Part shown: positions 28,149 to 38,227 of the stretch, piece after piece
Position numbering within the stretch: the first letter of the stretch is position 1
How the letters are laid out: every line of letters begins with the position of its first letter
NCBI GenBank assembly: GCA_003480725.1
Contig: QUJQ01000009.1
Span: 21,939-85,938, forward strand
From: Clostridiaceae bacterium AM27-36LB
Lineage (GTDB): Bacteria > Bacillota > Clostridia > Lachnospirales > Lachnospiraceae
Direction: 5' to 3'
Length of the DNA: 64,000 nt
Notes under the pieces: model-generated
What the model was told of the DNA's origin: nothing
Database searches by the model: none
Seen by the model: only the letters and a program-made list of their open reading frames with translations
Translations under genes and position numbers: made by a program

Positions 28149-30125
28149 TTAATCATTCAGATTCCGTGAAGACCGGTCTTTATGGAGTTCCGTCATATAA
28201 TTGTACCAGATATCCAACGGATATGTGGCTCCCGACAGAGAGTGGGTACTGCGCGGAGAGTCAAATCCAACCCACACGCCGGTGGTATAGTAAGCTGTAT
28301 AGCCCACAAACCATCCATCAATGTTGTCGTTGGTGGTTCCGGTCTTTCCGGCACAGGGCATATTGGTCAGTGCTTTTCCGTGGGCGGTTCCACGGGTCAG
28401 AACCCCTTCCAGAATGTTGGTCATCTCATGAGCAGCCGAAGACTGATAGACCTGCTTCTCTTCTGTTTCCGGCCTGACGACCACATTTCCCGCGCTGTCA
28501 GTGATCAGGGTGACACAGGTAGGCTGGCGGAACACACCTTCATTTTCCAATGTAGCATAAGCAGATGTCATCTCCAGACAGCTTGCACCTTTACTCAATC
28601 CACCCAGTGCAGCGGATAACACATAATCGCTGTCCTGGATCGATGAAAAATTCATATTCAACAGATACTGAAGCCCCACCTCCGGTGTCAGTTCCCGGAA
28701 CAGTTTATATGCAACCGTGTTCTTGGACTGTTCCACTGCAGTCCGAAGCGATATGGCTCCGGAATAACTTCCTGCATTGGAAGGTCCATCCGGCTCCTTG
28801 GAATCGACCACCGTGGAAGAAGCCGTGTAGCCACGCTCCAATGCCGGCGTGTAGACGATCAATGGCTTGATGGAGCTTCCCGGCTGACGGAAGCTTAAGT
28901 AAGCCCGGTTATAATCCGCAGACACATCATCCTGGCTGCGTCCGCCTACAATAGCAGTGACCAGACCAGTCGTGTTGTCAATGGTAACCGCTGATGCCTG
29001 CAGCGCATAGGAACCGTTGTTATTTCTCGTATTATAATCTTCCAGTTCCGTATCTACCGTCGTCTGCAGCAGTTCCTGCGCTTCCATATCAATGGAGGTA
29101 TAGACCTTGTAACCATTGTTGTACAGCATATCATGACAGGTATCATAATCCTTCCCCGTCACTTCCATCAATGCTCTCGTTGCACATTCATAGATATACG
29201 TATGTGCCCATGTACGGGTGTAGGACGGGCTGTACGGATTCAGCGTGATCTTTTCATTTACCGCATCCGTATATTGCCGCTCATTGATGATCCCGTCATC
29301 CAGCATATTCTGAAGGATCAGATTCCGGCGCTCTATCGTCTTGTCCGCATGAGTCAGCGGATCATAGATACTTGGATTGTTGGGAATTGCACATAAAAAT
29401 GCCGTTTCCGACAGATCCAGGTCAGACACACTGCGGCTGAAATATTTCTGACTGGCAGCCTCGATACCATAACATCCATTGGAAAAATAAATATTATTGA
29501 TATAAAATTCCAGCAGCTCGTCTTTGGAATATTCCCGTTCCATAGCATGGGCGATAAAGATTTCCTCCACTTTACGTTCCCAGCGGATGGTATGAGTCAG
29601 ATAAATGTTCCTCACCAGCTGCTGTGTGATTGTACTTCCGCCCTGGGTGATCCGTCCCTTTCCAAGCAGTGAAGTCACCGCACGCACAATAGCAAATGAA
29701 TCAGAACCATGGTGCTTGTAAAACCTCTTATCCTCAATACTGACAAATGCCTGTTTTACCAGTTCTGGAATCTGGTCAGAAGTCAGATAAATAATATTTT
29801 TATCGTTCTGCAGTAATGCGATCCGGTTGCCGTCGGAATCATAGACTTCCCCCACCTGCCCGGTCTGAAAATCACTGGCAGATGACTCCCTGGCAACGGT
29901 CTGTGCTTCCAGATACAGAGAAAATACTTTCTGCGGATATCCTGCCACAAAAAACAGTCCGATCGCACCAAGTACAATACACAATACACAGATCTGTGTC
30001 AGATGAAATACAAAACTGTTCATGTTCTTGCGGGAATGCTTCTTTGTTGTGGTCTTTTTGTGTTGTGATTTTTTATGATGTGCCCTTTTCTTTGTCTGTT
30101 TATCAGGTAAATGTTCGTTCTCCAT
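28149..30125 (-). CDS. Class A penicillin-binding protein (transglycosylase/transpeptidase)
   Basis: A 658-residue bifunctional enzyme. A Lys/His-rich cytoplasmic tail and one membrane helix (about residues 40-65) lead to the GT51 domain (IEDKRFYKHHG, GGSTITQQLVRN). The transpeptidase domain has SxxK in GSSIKP, SxN in QSKNTV and KTG in AGKTGTTNDN. Polymerises and cross-links peptidoglycan outside the membrane. I use ATG 30125, six bases after AAAGGGG, rather than the ATG at 30170, which has no ribosome site. It stands alone between a divergent gene and a terminator, so it is not part of the division cluster downstream. Confidence 0.93.
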   Translation of the reverse strand: MENEHLPDKQTKKRAHHKKSQHKKTTTKKHSRKNMNSFVFHLTQICVLCIVLGAIGLFFVAGYPQKVFSLYLEAQTVARESSASDFQTGQVGEVYDSDGNRIALLQNDKNIIYLTSDQIPELVKQAFVSIEDKRFYKHHGSDSFAIVRAVTSLLGKGRITQGGSTITQQLVRNIYLTHTIRWERKVEEIFIAHAMEREYSKDELLEFYINNIYFSNGCYGIEAASQKYFSRSVSDLDLSETAFLCAIPNNPSIYDPLTHADKTIERRNLILQNMLDDGIINERQYTDAVNEKITLNPYSPSYTRTWAHTYIYECATRALMEVTGKDYDTCHDMLYNNGYKVYTSIDMEAQELLQTTVDTELEDYNTRNNNGSYALQASAVTIDNTTGLVTAIVGGRSQDDVSADYNRAYLSFRQPGSSIKPLIVYTPALERGYTASSTVVDSKEPDGPSNAGSYSGAISLRTAVEQSKNTVAYKLFRELTPEVGLQYLLNMNFSSIQDSDYVLSAALGGLSKGASCLEMTSAYATLENEGVFRQPTCVTLITDSAGNVVVRPETEEKQVYQSSAAHEMTNILEGVLTRGTAHGKALTNMPCAGKTGTTNDNIDGWFVGYTAYYTTGVWVGFDSPRSTHSLSGATYPLDIWYNYMTELHKDRSSRNLND

Positions 30126-30296
30126 AATCGGCCCCTTTATTATTTCTCTATTATTTTGTGATTTCATCACTCAATAATTTCGCCGTTCGTCAAGAGTGAG
30201 CAAGCGCTCTTTGATTCTCTTGCGCTCATTATTTCATATTTTGGCAGGAAGTTCAACCATGGCAGAACAAGATTTCTATACTTCTGCGGTGCAGTC

Positions 30297-30305
30297 TGTT
30301 ATAAT
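30297..30305 (+). promoter_or_regulatory. Extended -10 promoter of the phosphoesterase gene
   Basis: TGTTATAAT is a perfect extended -10 element, 29 bases ahead of the start codon. The -35 region is poor, as is usual for extended -10 promoters. Confidence 0.55.
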
Positions 30306-30334
30306 AAAAGCCACTTACAGACGGAGGACTGACT

Positions 30335-31054
30335 GTGAACTACGTGATTTCAGATATTCATGGCTGCTATGAGCAGTACATAAAATTATTAGATAAAATT
30401 CATTTTTCAGAGAGAGATACTTTATATCTGCTGGGAGATCTGGTAGACCGTGGACCTGAGCCCATGGAAGTGGTCAAGGACGTGATGCGGCGAAAAAATG
30501 TGGTGACGATCATGGGCAACCATGACTACCGGGCACTGCGGATCCTGGAGCGGTTCGATATCGGCGAGACACCGGACCCACATGGAACCATCATCAATTC
30601 CGAGGATCTGCTGACCTGCAAATACTGGATCAAAGACGGCGGAAAGTCAACGGTACAGGGATTTTTAAATATGAGCCTTCATGAACGAAGTGAATTTCTG
30701 GATTATTTTCGGAAGATGCCTTCTTATCAGAAAGTGACAGCCGCAGACAAAACTTACATTCTGGTTCATGGCGGCATCCGTGATTTTGAAGAGTCGAAAC
30801 CTCTGGAACAATATAAACTTCAGGACTTTATCTACGAACGGACCGATTATGAAAGACGATATTATTCCGATCCTTCCATCTATCTGGTGACCGGACACAC
30901 CCCCACCCAGCTGATCCGGAAAGATATGGAACCACTGATCTACGAAGGTGCCGGACATATCGCCGTGGACTGCGGCTGCGTCTTCGGAGGAAATCTGGCC
31001 GCCTATTGCCTGGAGACCGGAGAATGCACCTATGTGGAGGGATATGAGAAGTAA
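30335..31054 (+). CDS. Metallophosphoesterase (Ser/Thr phosphatase or Ap4A hydrolase type)
   Basis: A 239-residue calcineurin-like phosphoesterase. The metal-binding motifs are in order: ISDIHGCYEQ, LGDLVDRGPEP, IMGNHDY, VHGGI, then VTGHTPT. The start is GTG, seven bases after GGAGG; the first methionine inside would cut off the first metal motif. Relatives hydrolyse phosphoproteins, diadenosine tetraphosphate or other phosphoesters; the substrate here is unknown. Monocistronic and divergent from the PBP gene. A long palindromic repeat follows it. Confidence 0.9.
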   Translation: MNYVISDIHGCYEQYIKLLDKIHFSERDTLYLLGDLVDRGPEPMEVVKDVMRRKNVVTIMGNHDYRALRILERFDIGETPDPHGTIINSEDLLTCKYWIKDGGKSTVQGFLNMSLHERSEFLDYFRKMPSYQKVTAADKTYILVHGGIRDFEESKPLEQYKLQDFIYERTDYERRYYSDPSIYLVTGHTPTQLIRKDMEPLIYEGAGHIAVDCGCVFGGNLAAYCLETGECTYVEGYEK

Positions 31055-31119
31055 TCAAATACTCTCGAAAATTCCTCTGTCCGAGCGGCACTCCAAACTT
31101 CTCCCCAAACCTACAGCAC

Positions 31120-31371
31120 CCCTGAACAGCAGCATAAAACTCTTGAAAACCTACAACAGCCCTGAGCGGTAGCAATAAACTGCGCTGTATGACTTGGAGC
31201 GAACAGGAAGGTTCTGTTGTACTGACTGATGCGTACACCTTAGTGTACGTAAGCAGGCAGTACAGCAGGACTTTTCTGTCCGATACACGTCATACGAGCT
31301 TTTATGCTACCACTCAGGGCTGCTATATTTTCATACGAACTTTATGCTACCACTCAGGGCTGCTATATTTT
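31120..31371. repeat. Nested inverted-repeat element (MITE- or REP-like)
   Basis: The 325-base gap between the phosphoesterase and the convergent PBP1A gene is filled by a palindromic array. A motif of about 26 bases with core CAGCCCTGAG-GGTAGCATAAA occurs twice forward (near 31120-31142 and 31150-31180) and twice inverted (31301-31331 and 31340-31371). The two inverted copies are almost identical for 30 bases. Between them GCGTACAC/GTGTACGT forms the centre (31231-31250) and the flanks pair further. It could fold into one long hairpin. No transposase is present, so it is a non-autonomous repeat or a complex bidirectional terminator. Confidence 0.7.
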
Positions 31372-31379
31372 ATATTTTT

Positions 31380-34061
31380 TTATGGAATTGGCGCCGGTTC
31401 ATTACTTTCCTGTGCCGCAGCTCCACCTTGATCCTGCGCTGGTGCTGCCGTTCCTGCGGCCTGACCGCCGGACAATTCATATTCACTCGGCACATAGACA
31501 CCGCCACTGTGAACCGTACAGGTTGCTGCCTGCAGATTGGCACTGATACCATATGCCGTATCCTGCGTTACTGCCTCTGCCACTCCCTCCTGCATTGCCG
31601 GAAGAAGCAGTTTCACCTGCGGTACCTGATTCGGGCACATGCTGGTTGCCAGAAGTCCTGTATCTGCACAGATATTTACGATCACATGATGATCACAAGT
31701 CTCTGTCGGCACGGTTCCTTCTGCAAAATATTCATTTCGCACGATACCTTCCCGACCATCACTGTCACACAAGCCAGCCACTGCCAGTTTGCCTGATTTG
31801 GTACAGATGGTTGCCTGCACAATTCCTGAAGGTTTCTCAAAATCTTTATTTTCCAGACCTTCATGGATCCGGCTCATAACTTTCGCCCACAGTTTCTTGT
31901 GGAAGCTGGTCTCACCGGCCTTACTGCTCAGCTCATGCTTATACCCGTTGTTATCATAACCAACCCAGATACCTGCCGTGTAATACGGAGACATACCAAC
32001 AAACCATACGTCACGGTTTTCGGATGTAGTACCGGATTTACCAGCAGTAGTCATATTGGTGATCTTCGCCGAACCTGAAGTTCCGCCTGCACCATTGACA
32101 ACATCTTTCATACAGTCAATGAGAAGCCATGCGTTCTGCTCGGAGATGACCTGCGTCTCCTCCGGCTCGTTATCCAGGACTACATTTCCCTCATTGTCCA
32201 CAACCTTGGTGTACATTCTCGGTTTGATATAGTCACCCTTGTTGGCAATACCTGCATAAGCGGCTGTCAGTTCCAGATTGGATACACCGTTGGTGATTCC
32301 ACCCAGAGCAGTTGCCTGACCATAGTCTGTATTAGAACCCTCCAGTGACAGGCTGGTAAATCCAAACCGGAGCAGATAATCAACCGCTACCGGAGTAGTC
32401 ACATCCGTAATAGTCTTAACTGCCATAATATTCATGGAACGGGTGATCGCCTCACGAATTGTTGTCCATCCACGATATGGAGTGTTTTTATCCCAGTTCT
32501 TTACCAGTCGGCTGTCCGCACCAGAATATGCATACGGTCCATCATATAATACGGTTCCCGGTCCATAACCCAATTCCTCAAAAGCAGGCGCATAAGCTGC
32601 CACGATCTTAAAAGTAGAACCAGGGTTTCTGAGGGAATCAGATGCACGGTTCAAAGTTTTGTTCGCAGTCTTCTCTCCACGGCCTCCGATCATGGCAACC
32701 ACTTCGCCAGTTGTCTGATCCATGATCACCATGGAAGCCTGTGGCTGCATGATAAAGGAACAATCTTCATAGACCGTATCATCATCTGTAATTCCAAGAG
32801 TTGCCACATAACCATCAATAGCTGCCTGTGCATCATCCTTGGAGCTGTACAGAGGTTCATAACTGCTGTCATTCTGTTTATAGTAGGCGATCATCATTTC
32901 CTGACTGTAATTGGTGGTATCTCCGTTAGGCTTCACCACAGTCATGGCCCACTCAATACCTACCTTTACATTGCTCGGGAAATTCTCTTCATTTGCAAAT
33001 TCTTCATCCAGCGCTTTTTGTATACTGGGACTTTGCGTACTGTAGATCTTCAATCCGCTGCTATACAGCGCATTGGACGCCTGGGAATCCGTATATCCGG
33101 CTTTTTCCACCAGATCAGCCTTTACCTGATCGATCAGCTCATCTACAAAATAAGAATATACTGTGTTGGTTGTCTCTGTTGTTTCATTATTTTCCTGGAT
33201 CCGTGCATATACATCATCTGCCAGTGCGTCTTCATACTCACTCTCTGAGATGTACCCCTGATCCATCATATTTTTCAGAACCAGTGCACGACGCTCTTTG
33301 TTCTTATCCGGATGTTTGATCGGGTTATATCCAACCGGGCTCTTTGTGATTGCCGCAATAGCCGCTGCTTCAGAAATATCCAGCTCGCTGACGCTCTTTC
33401 CAAAATACCGGTTGGCTGCCGCCTGAACGCCCAGGCAGTTCTGCCCCAGGTTAATGGTATTCAGATAGCTCTCCAGAATCTCATCCTTAGACATGACCTT
33501 TTCCAGCTGGATCGCCAGATACTGCTCCTGCAGCTTTCTCTCGATCTTATCCAGCATGCCGTCCTCTGACATGAAGTCAAAGACATTATTCTTCAGCAGC
33601 TGCTGGGTAATCGTACTTGCACCCTGTGTAGTTCTGAATCCGCTGACTACAAATTTGACTCCCGCACGGACCATACCCTGAATATCAATTCCATTGTGTT
33701 CATAGAAGCGCTCATCCTCGATAGCGATAAATGCTTCCTGCACATGCTTTGGAATATTATCCAGTTTTACATACGTACGGTTGGTTCCTTCTGCCACAAG
33801 CTCTGCCGTCTTGTTACCGTCCGCATCATAGACAACGGATTTATAACCTCTTGGCAGCACACTGGCACTGGTAATATCAGGTGCATTTTCCATAACACCT
33901 TTAATAATACCGATTCCGCCGCACAGACCGGCGACGCCCAGCGCAATGATCAGCACCAACAGTGTCTTCATAAAGACGACTCCCAGTTTCCTACCCATCT
34001 TGGTACCTTTTCCTTTGAGAGCCTTCTGTTTTCTGGAGGTGCTTTTCTTACTGTAATTCAT
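31380..34061 (-). CDS. Penicillin-binding protein 1A family (bifunctional)
   Basis: An 893-residue class A PBP. A basic N-terminal tail, one membrane helix (about residues 30-55), the GT51 domain (IEDERFYEHNG, GASTITQQLLKN) and a transpeptidase domain with SxxK in GSTFKI, SxN in RSMNIM and KSG in AGKSGTTSEN are present. The C-terminus ends in an Ala/Gly/Gln/Pro-rich tail typical of clostridial PBP1A. AAGGAGG is eight bases before ATG 34061, only 14 bases after the S41 protease gene. Together with ftsEX and the M23 protein it links wall synthesis with wall cleavage. Confidence 0.95.
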   Translation of the reverse strand: MNYSKKSTSRKQKALKGKGTKMGRKLGVVFMKTLLVLIIALGVAGLCGGIGIIKGVMENAPDITSASVLPRGYKSVVYDADGNKTAELVAEGTNRTYVKLDNIPKHVQEAFIAIEDERFYEHNGIDIQGMVRAGVKFVVSGFRTTQGASTITQQLLKNNVFDFMSEDGMLDKIERKLQEQYLAIQLEKVMSKDEILESYLNTINLGQNCLGVQAAANRYFGKSVSELDISEAAAIAAITKSPVGYNPIKHPDKNKERRALVLKNMMDQGYISESEYEDALADDVYARIQENNETTETTNTVYSYFVDELIDQVKADLVEKAGYTDSQASNALYSSGLKIYSTQSPSIQKALDEEFANEENFPSNVKVGIEWAMTVVKPNGDTTNYSQEMMIAYYKQNDSSYEPLYSSKDDAQAAIDGYVATLGITDDDTVYEDCSFIMQPQASMVIMDQTTGEVVAMIGGRGEKTANKTLNRASDSLRNPGSTFKIVAAYAPAFEELGYGPGTVLYDGPYAYSGADSRLVKNWDKNTPYRGWTTIREAITRSMNIMAVKTITDVTTPVAVDYLLRFGFTSLSLEGSNTDYGQATALGGITNGVSNLELTAAYAGIANKGDYIKPRMYTKVVDNEGNVVLDNEPEETQVISEQNAWLLIDCMKDVVNGAGGTSGSAKITNMTTAGKSGTTSENRDVWFVGMSPYYTAGIWVGYDNNGYKHELSSKAGETSFHKKLWAKVMSRIHEGLENKDFEKPSGIVQATICTKSGKLAVAGLCDSDGREGIVRNEYFAEGTVPTETCDHHVIVNICADTGLLATSMCPNQVPQVKLLLPAMQEGVAEAVTQDTAYGISANLQAATCTVHSGGVYVPSEYELSGGQAAGTAAPAQDQGGAAAQESNEPAPIP

Positions 34062-34075
34062 TCGTTGGCCTCCTT

Positions 34076-35263
34076 TTATTCGCTCAATACTTCGATTGCC
34101 TTCTGCAGCTGGTTATCATCTGCACTTTCTGTATCTTTATCTAAAACAATATCTGGTGCAATTCCTACTTCATGAATATTATTTCCTGCCGGAGTATAAT
34201 ATCTGGACACAGTGATCTTAATGGCAGATCCGTCGCTTAAGGGGAACAGGCTCTGCACGATTCCTTTTCCAAATGTCTGGGTTCCGATCAGGGTTCCCAC
34301 TCCATAATCTTTAATGGCACCTGCGAAGATCTCGGATGCACTGGCACTGTTTCCATTGACCAGCACAGCCATCTTTCCGTCAAAATAATGCTCCGCATCG
34401 GAATATTCTTCCTGACGATTGCCATATTTATCTTCTGTATAGACGATCAGACCTTCCGGAAGCAATTCATCCAGAATATTACAAGTCACATCCACCAGTC
34501 CGCCTCCGTTGTTGCGAAGATCGATCACAAGATCCTGCATTCCTTCTTCTTTCAACTCATCTAACGCACTTAAGAACTGATCATCTGTCACATCATCAAA
34601 TTCTGTGATTCCAATATACCCGATGGTATCTGTGAGCATTCTGCTCTCTACTGTCGGAACTTCGATCTTTCTTCTGGTTACCGTAAGATCGATCTCCTCA
34701 GTGCCTCTCATCACACTGATATCCACAGCTGTGCCTTCTTCCCCTTTCAGATCTGTCACGACCAGAGACAGATCCTGTCCGGTTACTTCTTCCCCCTTTA
34801 CCTTGTAAAGAATGTCGTCAGGCTGAAGTCCCACTTCTTCTGCCGGGGATCCTTCAAACACCTGTACAACCGTGATGATACCGGTGGAATAGTCCTGGCT
34901 CAGCATAGCACCAATACCACTGTAATTGCCATTGGAGCTCTCTATGAAGCTGGCATACTCATCTGGTGTATAATAGCAGGTATATATATCTCCAAGTCCT
35001 GCCATCATCCCTTTATAGATGCCGCTTTCTACATTCTCATCTGTGTAATCAAAGAGGTAGTACTGATTGATATAGTCGTTCAGTTCCTCCATCTTCTCTG
35101 TGATCTCTGCTTCATTTTCCAGACTTTTGTTCAGGCTGGTGTGTGTGAACATTTTATAGAAATAGGGCGCAGCACATCCGCCCACGCCCATCGCAACCAC
35201 ACACAACAGAATGCCACAGAGCAGCCCTTTTCCAAAAGAATGCCGCTTCGGTCTTTCTTCCAT
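34076..35263 (-). CDS. ctpA: S41 family C-terminal processing peptidase
   Basis: A 395-residue secreted or anchored protease with an N-terminal membrane segment (about residues 12-32), a PDZ domain (GSPAEEVGLQPDDILYKV) and the S41 catalytic domain. The nucleophile is in GNSASASEIFAGA and the base Lys in GTQTFGKGIVQ. CtpA-like proteases trim or degrade envelope proteins. The conserved order ftsE-ftsX-M23-S41 suggests that it acts on the neighbouring division or wall-hydrolysis machinery. Confidence 0.94.
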   Translation of the reverse strand: MEERPKRHSFGKGLLCGILLCVVAMGVGGCAAPYFYKMFTHTSLNKSLENEAEITEKMEELNDYINQYYLFDYTDENVESGIYKGMMAGLGDIYTCYYTPDEYASFIESSNGNYSGIGAMLSQDYSTGIITVVQVFEGSPAEEVGLQPDDILYKVKGEEVTGQDLSLVVTDLKGEEGTAVDISVMRGTEEIDLTVTRRKIEVPTVESRMLTDTIGYIGITEFDDVTDDQFLSALDELKEEGMQDLVIDLRNNGGGLVDVTCNILDELLPEGLIVYTEDKYGNRQEEYSDAEHYFDGKMAVLVNGNSASASEIFAGAIKDYGVGTLIGTQTFGKGIVQSLFPLSDGSAIKITVSRYYTPAGNNIHEVGIAPDIVLDKDTESADDNQLQKAIEVLSE

Positions 35264-35305
35264 CTGTTGTCTCTCCTTTTTTACTCCTCACATTCTATGT
35301 TCCAA

Positions 35306-36562
35306 TCAGTTTACATAGCCCAACGGGTTCACATAACTTCCATTGACGATCACGCCGAAATGCAGATGCGGTCCGGTTGAAAATCCTGTGGATCCCACAG
35401 CAGCGATGGTCTGCCCTTTGGAAACCACATCACCTTCTGATACATAGCGTGCAGAAGCATGCATATACACCGTTGATATCCCATTTCCATGGGAAATAAC
35501 CACATAATTTCCTGCTGAAGAACTATATGCTGAGGTCGTCACTCTGCCGGAAGCCGCTGCTACAATGGCAGAGCCCGATGATGCTCCAATATCAATTCCT
35601 TTATGATAGGTGGATGCTCCTGCAACCGGTGCCGTACGATTACCAAATGTACTGGTGATCCGATGACTGGCTGGACATGGCCACATGAAACCGGAGCTTC
35701 CTCCGTCTCCATCACTGGCCGCCGCTTTGGCAGCTGCCGCCGCTGCAATCTGATTCTCCACCTGTGCCAGCAGCTTTTCCTGTTCGTTCAGCTGCTTTTC
35801 ATATTCGCTCTGTTCGCCGGAAGCGGAATTGATCTGCTCCTGATAGCTGTTGATCTCGGCTGTCTTGGCATCCATGGCCTTGTTGACCGCCTGCTTCTGT
35901 GCCTGCACTTCACTCAGCAGATCTTCCTGCTCCTGCTTTTCTTCCTCCAGAGCTTCCTTCTGTTCTTTTATGTCCTGCATGGTATCACTCAGCTTCTGCA
36001 TCATCCGCTGATCATATTCAGACACCTGTCTTGCATATTCTACCCGATTTATCATATCTGCCATACTGTCCGCTTCCAGAAATGCAGCCAGCATCGACGG
36101 ATTCCCGTTTTCATACAAATAGCAGATCCGCGTTTTCATCATCTCATACTGATCCTGCGCATCCGCTTCTGCTTTTTCCAGCTCTTCTGTACGAGCTGCT
36201 ATATCATCTTCCGTAGCTGCTATATCATCTTCCAGCTTTTTGATCTGGGAAGAAAGAGTATTCATCTGCCCGTCAAGCTGATTGATATATGACTGAAGAT
36301 TGCTCTTACTGTTCTTAAGTTCCTTGATCTTGCTCTCTACAGTGGAAATATCAGACTTCAATGACTTGATCTGGTCAAGCGCATTATTTCGCTTCTGTTC
36401 CAGTTCTTTTGTATAACTGTCGTCCTCTTCTTCCTCATCTTCATCCTCAGACGTGTCCGACTCTTCTGCCGCATACACACTGTCAATCGCTGTGCTGACC
36501 CTGCCAGACGCAAAAGCCAGCACTGCTATGCCAAGCAGGATACCGATCGTTCTTTTTCTCAT
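35306..36562 (-). CDS. EnvC-like murein hydrolase activator or M23 peptidase with coiled coil
   Basis: A 418-residue exported protein. A signal peptide (residues 1-31) is followed by an acidic stretch (SDTSEDEDEEEEDDS), then a coiled coil of about 200 residues, an Ala-rich linker and a C-terminal LytM/M23 domain. The domain keeps zinc motifs THYHKGIDIGA (here STYHKGIDIG) and HLHFGV. It lies 24 bases after ftsX. In both E. coli (EnvC) and Firmicutes (CwlO, PcsB) coiled-coil wall hydrolases or activators are controlled by FtsEX, so the same link is likely. The metal ligands look intact, so it may be an active peptidase rather than a pure activator. Confidence 0.92.
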   Translation of the reverse strand: MRKRTIGILLGIAVLAFASGRVSTAIDSVYAAEESDTSEDEDEEEEDDSYTKELEQKRNNALDQIKSLKSDISTVESKIKELKNSKSNLQSYINQLDGQMNTLSSQIKKLEDDIAATEDDIAARTEELEKAEADAQDQYEMMKTRICYLYENGNPSMLAAFLEADSMADMINRVEYARQVSEYDQRMMQKLSDTMQDIKEQKEALEEEKQEQEDLLSEVQAQKQAVNKAMDAKTAEINSYQEQINSASGEQSEYEKQLNEQEKLLAQVENQIAAAAAAKAAASDGDGGSSGFMWPCPASHRITSTFGNRTAPVAGASTYHKGIDIGASSGSAIVAAASGRVTTSAYSSSAGNYVVISHGNGISTVYMHASARYVSEGDVVSKGQTIAAVGSTGFSTGPHLHFGVIVNGSYVNPLGYVN

Positions 36563-36586
36563 GTTCAGCCTCCGGCCTGCACTCCT

Positions 36587-37495
36587 CTATACCTTCAGAT
36601 GTCTCTGAATGGTCACTATACTTCCAAAAAATCCAATTCCCACACCCAGTGCCATACCTACCGGAAGCAGAGTCTGGAACAGCTGCGCTGCAGGAAGAAA
36701 ATCCATCACATTGCTCAGTCCTGTAAACTGGGTTCCCACATAAGTGATCAGTTTATTATACAGGAAATACAGAAGGATCAGCGGGAAGATCGCTCCCACC
36801 AGTCCGATCACAATACCTTCAATAAGAAACGGTGCTTTGATAAAGGAATTCTTCGCTCCGATCAGTCTCATAATACCAATCTCTTCTCTTCTGACGGAGA
36901 TACCAATAGCAACTGTATTATTGATCAGGAAGATCGCTACTGCCAGCAGCAGTCCGATAATTGCAACCGACACATAACTGACCAGTCTGTTGAAATCTGT
37001 CAGCATGGATGCAACCGAATCTGAACGGTTTACTTTTCTTACCTTATCCAGTGATTCAATATAGGTGACCAGATCATCCTGTTTGGAAATATCCTTCATA
37101 TAGATCTCAAGGTTCGAACTGTTTGCCAGCGGGTTATCATCTACAAATGCCTCAGCGACTTCCGGATTGCCTTCAAAATATTTCTCCTGATAGCTTTTCC
37201 ATGCTTCGTCCGCTGAAACATAGACAACCTCCGAGACACCGTCACGCTTGGTCAGTCCCTGCCCGATCTCCAGGATCTCATCCTCTGTGGTTCCTTCGTC
37301 AAACAGAACCGTTACTGCAACACCCTCTTCTGCTTCTCTTACAAAATGCTGAAAATTCTGTACCATACAGAAAAAGATGCCAAACATAAATATACATGCT
37401 GCCATGGTTGCCATGGAGGCCAGTGAAAATAACTTGTTTCTCCAGATATTTTTAAATCCCTGCTTAAAGCAGTATCCTATCGTATTGAATCTCAT
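36587..37495 (-). CDS. ftsX: Cell division ABC transporter-like permease FtsX
   Basis: A 302-residue FtsX with an N-terminal helix (about residues 20-45), a large extracellular loop and three C-terminal helices. The start ATGA overlaps the ftsE stop by four bases. FtsX passes ATP-driven conformational change from FtsE to wall hydrolases outside; the M23 protein encoded immediately downstream is the probable partner. Confidence 0.96.
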   Translation of the reverse strand: MRFNTIGYCFKQGFKNIWRNKLFSLASMATMAACIFMFGIFFCMVQNFQHFVREAEEGVAVTVLFDEGTTEDEILEIGQGLTKRDGVSEVVYVSADEAWKSYQEKYFEGNPEVAEAFVDDNPLANSSNLEIYMKDISKQDDLVTYIESLDKVRKVNRSDSVASMLTDFNRLVSYVSVAIIGLLLAVAIFLINNTVAIGISVRREEIGIMRLIGAKNSFIKAPFLIEGIVIGLVGAIFPLILLYFLYNKLITYVGTQFTGLSNVMDFLPAAQLFQTLLPVGMALGVGIGFFGSIVTIQRHLKV

Positions 37496-38172
37496 CCGAT
37501 GTACCCGCTTTCTTTCTCGTCTTCCGTAATGATTCCCTTCTGCATACGGATCACTCGTTTTTTCATCGTATTAACGATTGCCTGATCATGTGTAACCACA
37601 AGCACCGTCGTACCGCGGGCATTGATCTCCTCCAGAAGCTTCATGATCTCTCTGGAGGTCTTGGGGTCAAGATTTCCGGTCGGCTCATCTGCCAGCAGGA
37701 TATCCGGGCTGTTCACCAGCGCACGCGCCAGTGCCACTCTCTGCTGTTCTCCACCGGAGAGCTGTCTTGGAAATGACTTGTATTTTTCTGCCAGTCCCAC
37801 CAGCGACAGCATGGCCGGAACATTTTTCTTGATCTCTTTGATTGGTGTAACAACAACTCTCTGGGCAAATGCCACATTCTCATATACATTTCTGTCTTTC
37901 AGAAGACGGAAATCCTGGAATACACATCCGATCTTTCTGCGGTATTTGGGGATCGCGCGCTTTTTCATACGTCCAAGATTCACACCATTTACACGGATCG
38001 TTCCGCTGGTGGGTTCCAGTTCCTTCAAAAGCAGCTTGATCAGTGTTGATTTACCCGAACCGCTGTCACCTACCACAAATACAAATTCTCCCCGCTCAAT
38101 ATGCAGGCTGATCCCATTGATGGCGCCCACACCATTGGGATATTCTTTCACCACGTTTTCCAGTACGATCAT
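37492..38172 (-). CDS. ftsE: Cell division ATP-binding protein FtsE
   Basis: A 226-residue ABC ATPase with Walker A GDSGSGKSTLIKLL, signature LSGGEQQRVALARAL and Walker B ILLADEPTGNLD. Starts after AGGAGG. A perfect 6-bp hairpin (GCGGCA-GTA-TGCCGC) lies in the leader between it and the regulator gene upstream; it has no T tract, so it is not an obvious terminator. Confidence 0.97.
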   Translation of the reverse strand: MIVLENVVKEYPNGVGAINGISLHIERGEFVFVVGDSGSGKSTLIKLLLKELEPTSGTIRVNGVNLGRMKKRAIPKYRRKIGCVFQDFRLLKDRNVYENVAFAQRVVVTPIKEIKKNVPAMLSLVGLAEKYKSFPRQLSGGEQQRVALARALVNSPDILLADEPTGNLDPKTSREIMKLLEEINARGTTVLVVTHDQAIVNTMKKRVIRMQKGIITEDEKESGYIG

Positions 38173-38227
38173 GGAAATCCTCCTAAGTGTCTTACTTCAG
38201 CAGCGGCATACTGCCGCGGGAGACTTT

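Noticed and set aside
30180..30245. Inverted repeat GAGCAAGCGCTC and neighbouring TTGCGCTC in the gap between the PBP and phosphoesterase genes
   Set aside because: The pairing is short and imperfect and neither strand has a matching T tract or promoter spacing; no function can be supported.
31120..31371. CRISPR array or attachment site
   Set aside because: Only four imperfect copies in opposite orientations, no regular spacers and no cas genes; the layout is palindromic.
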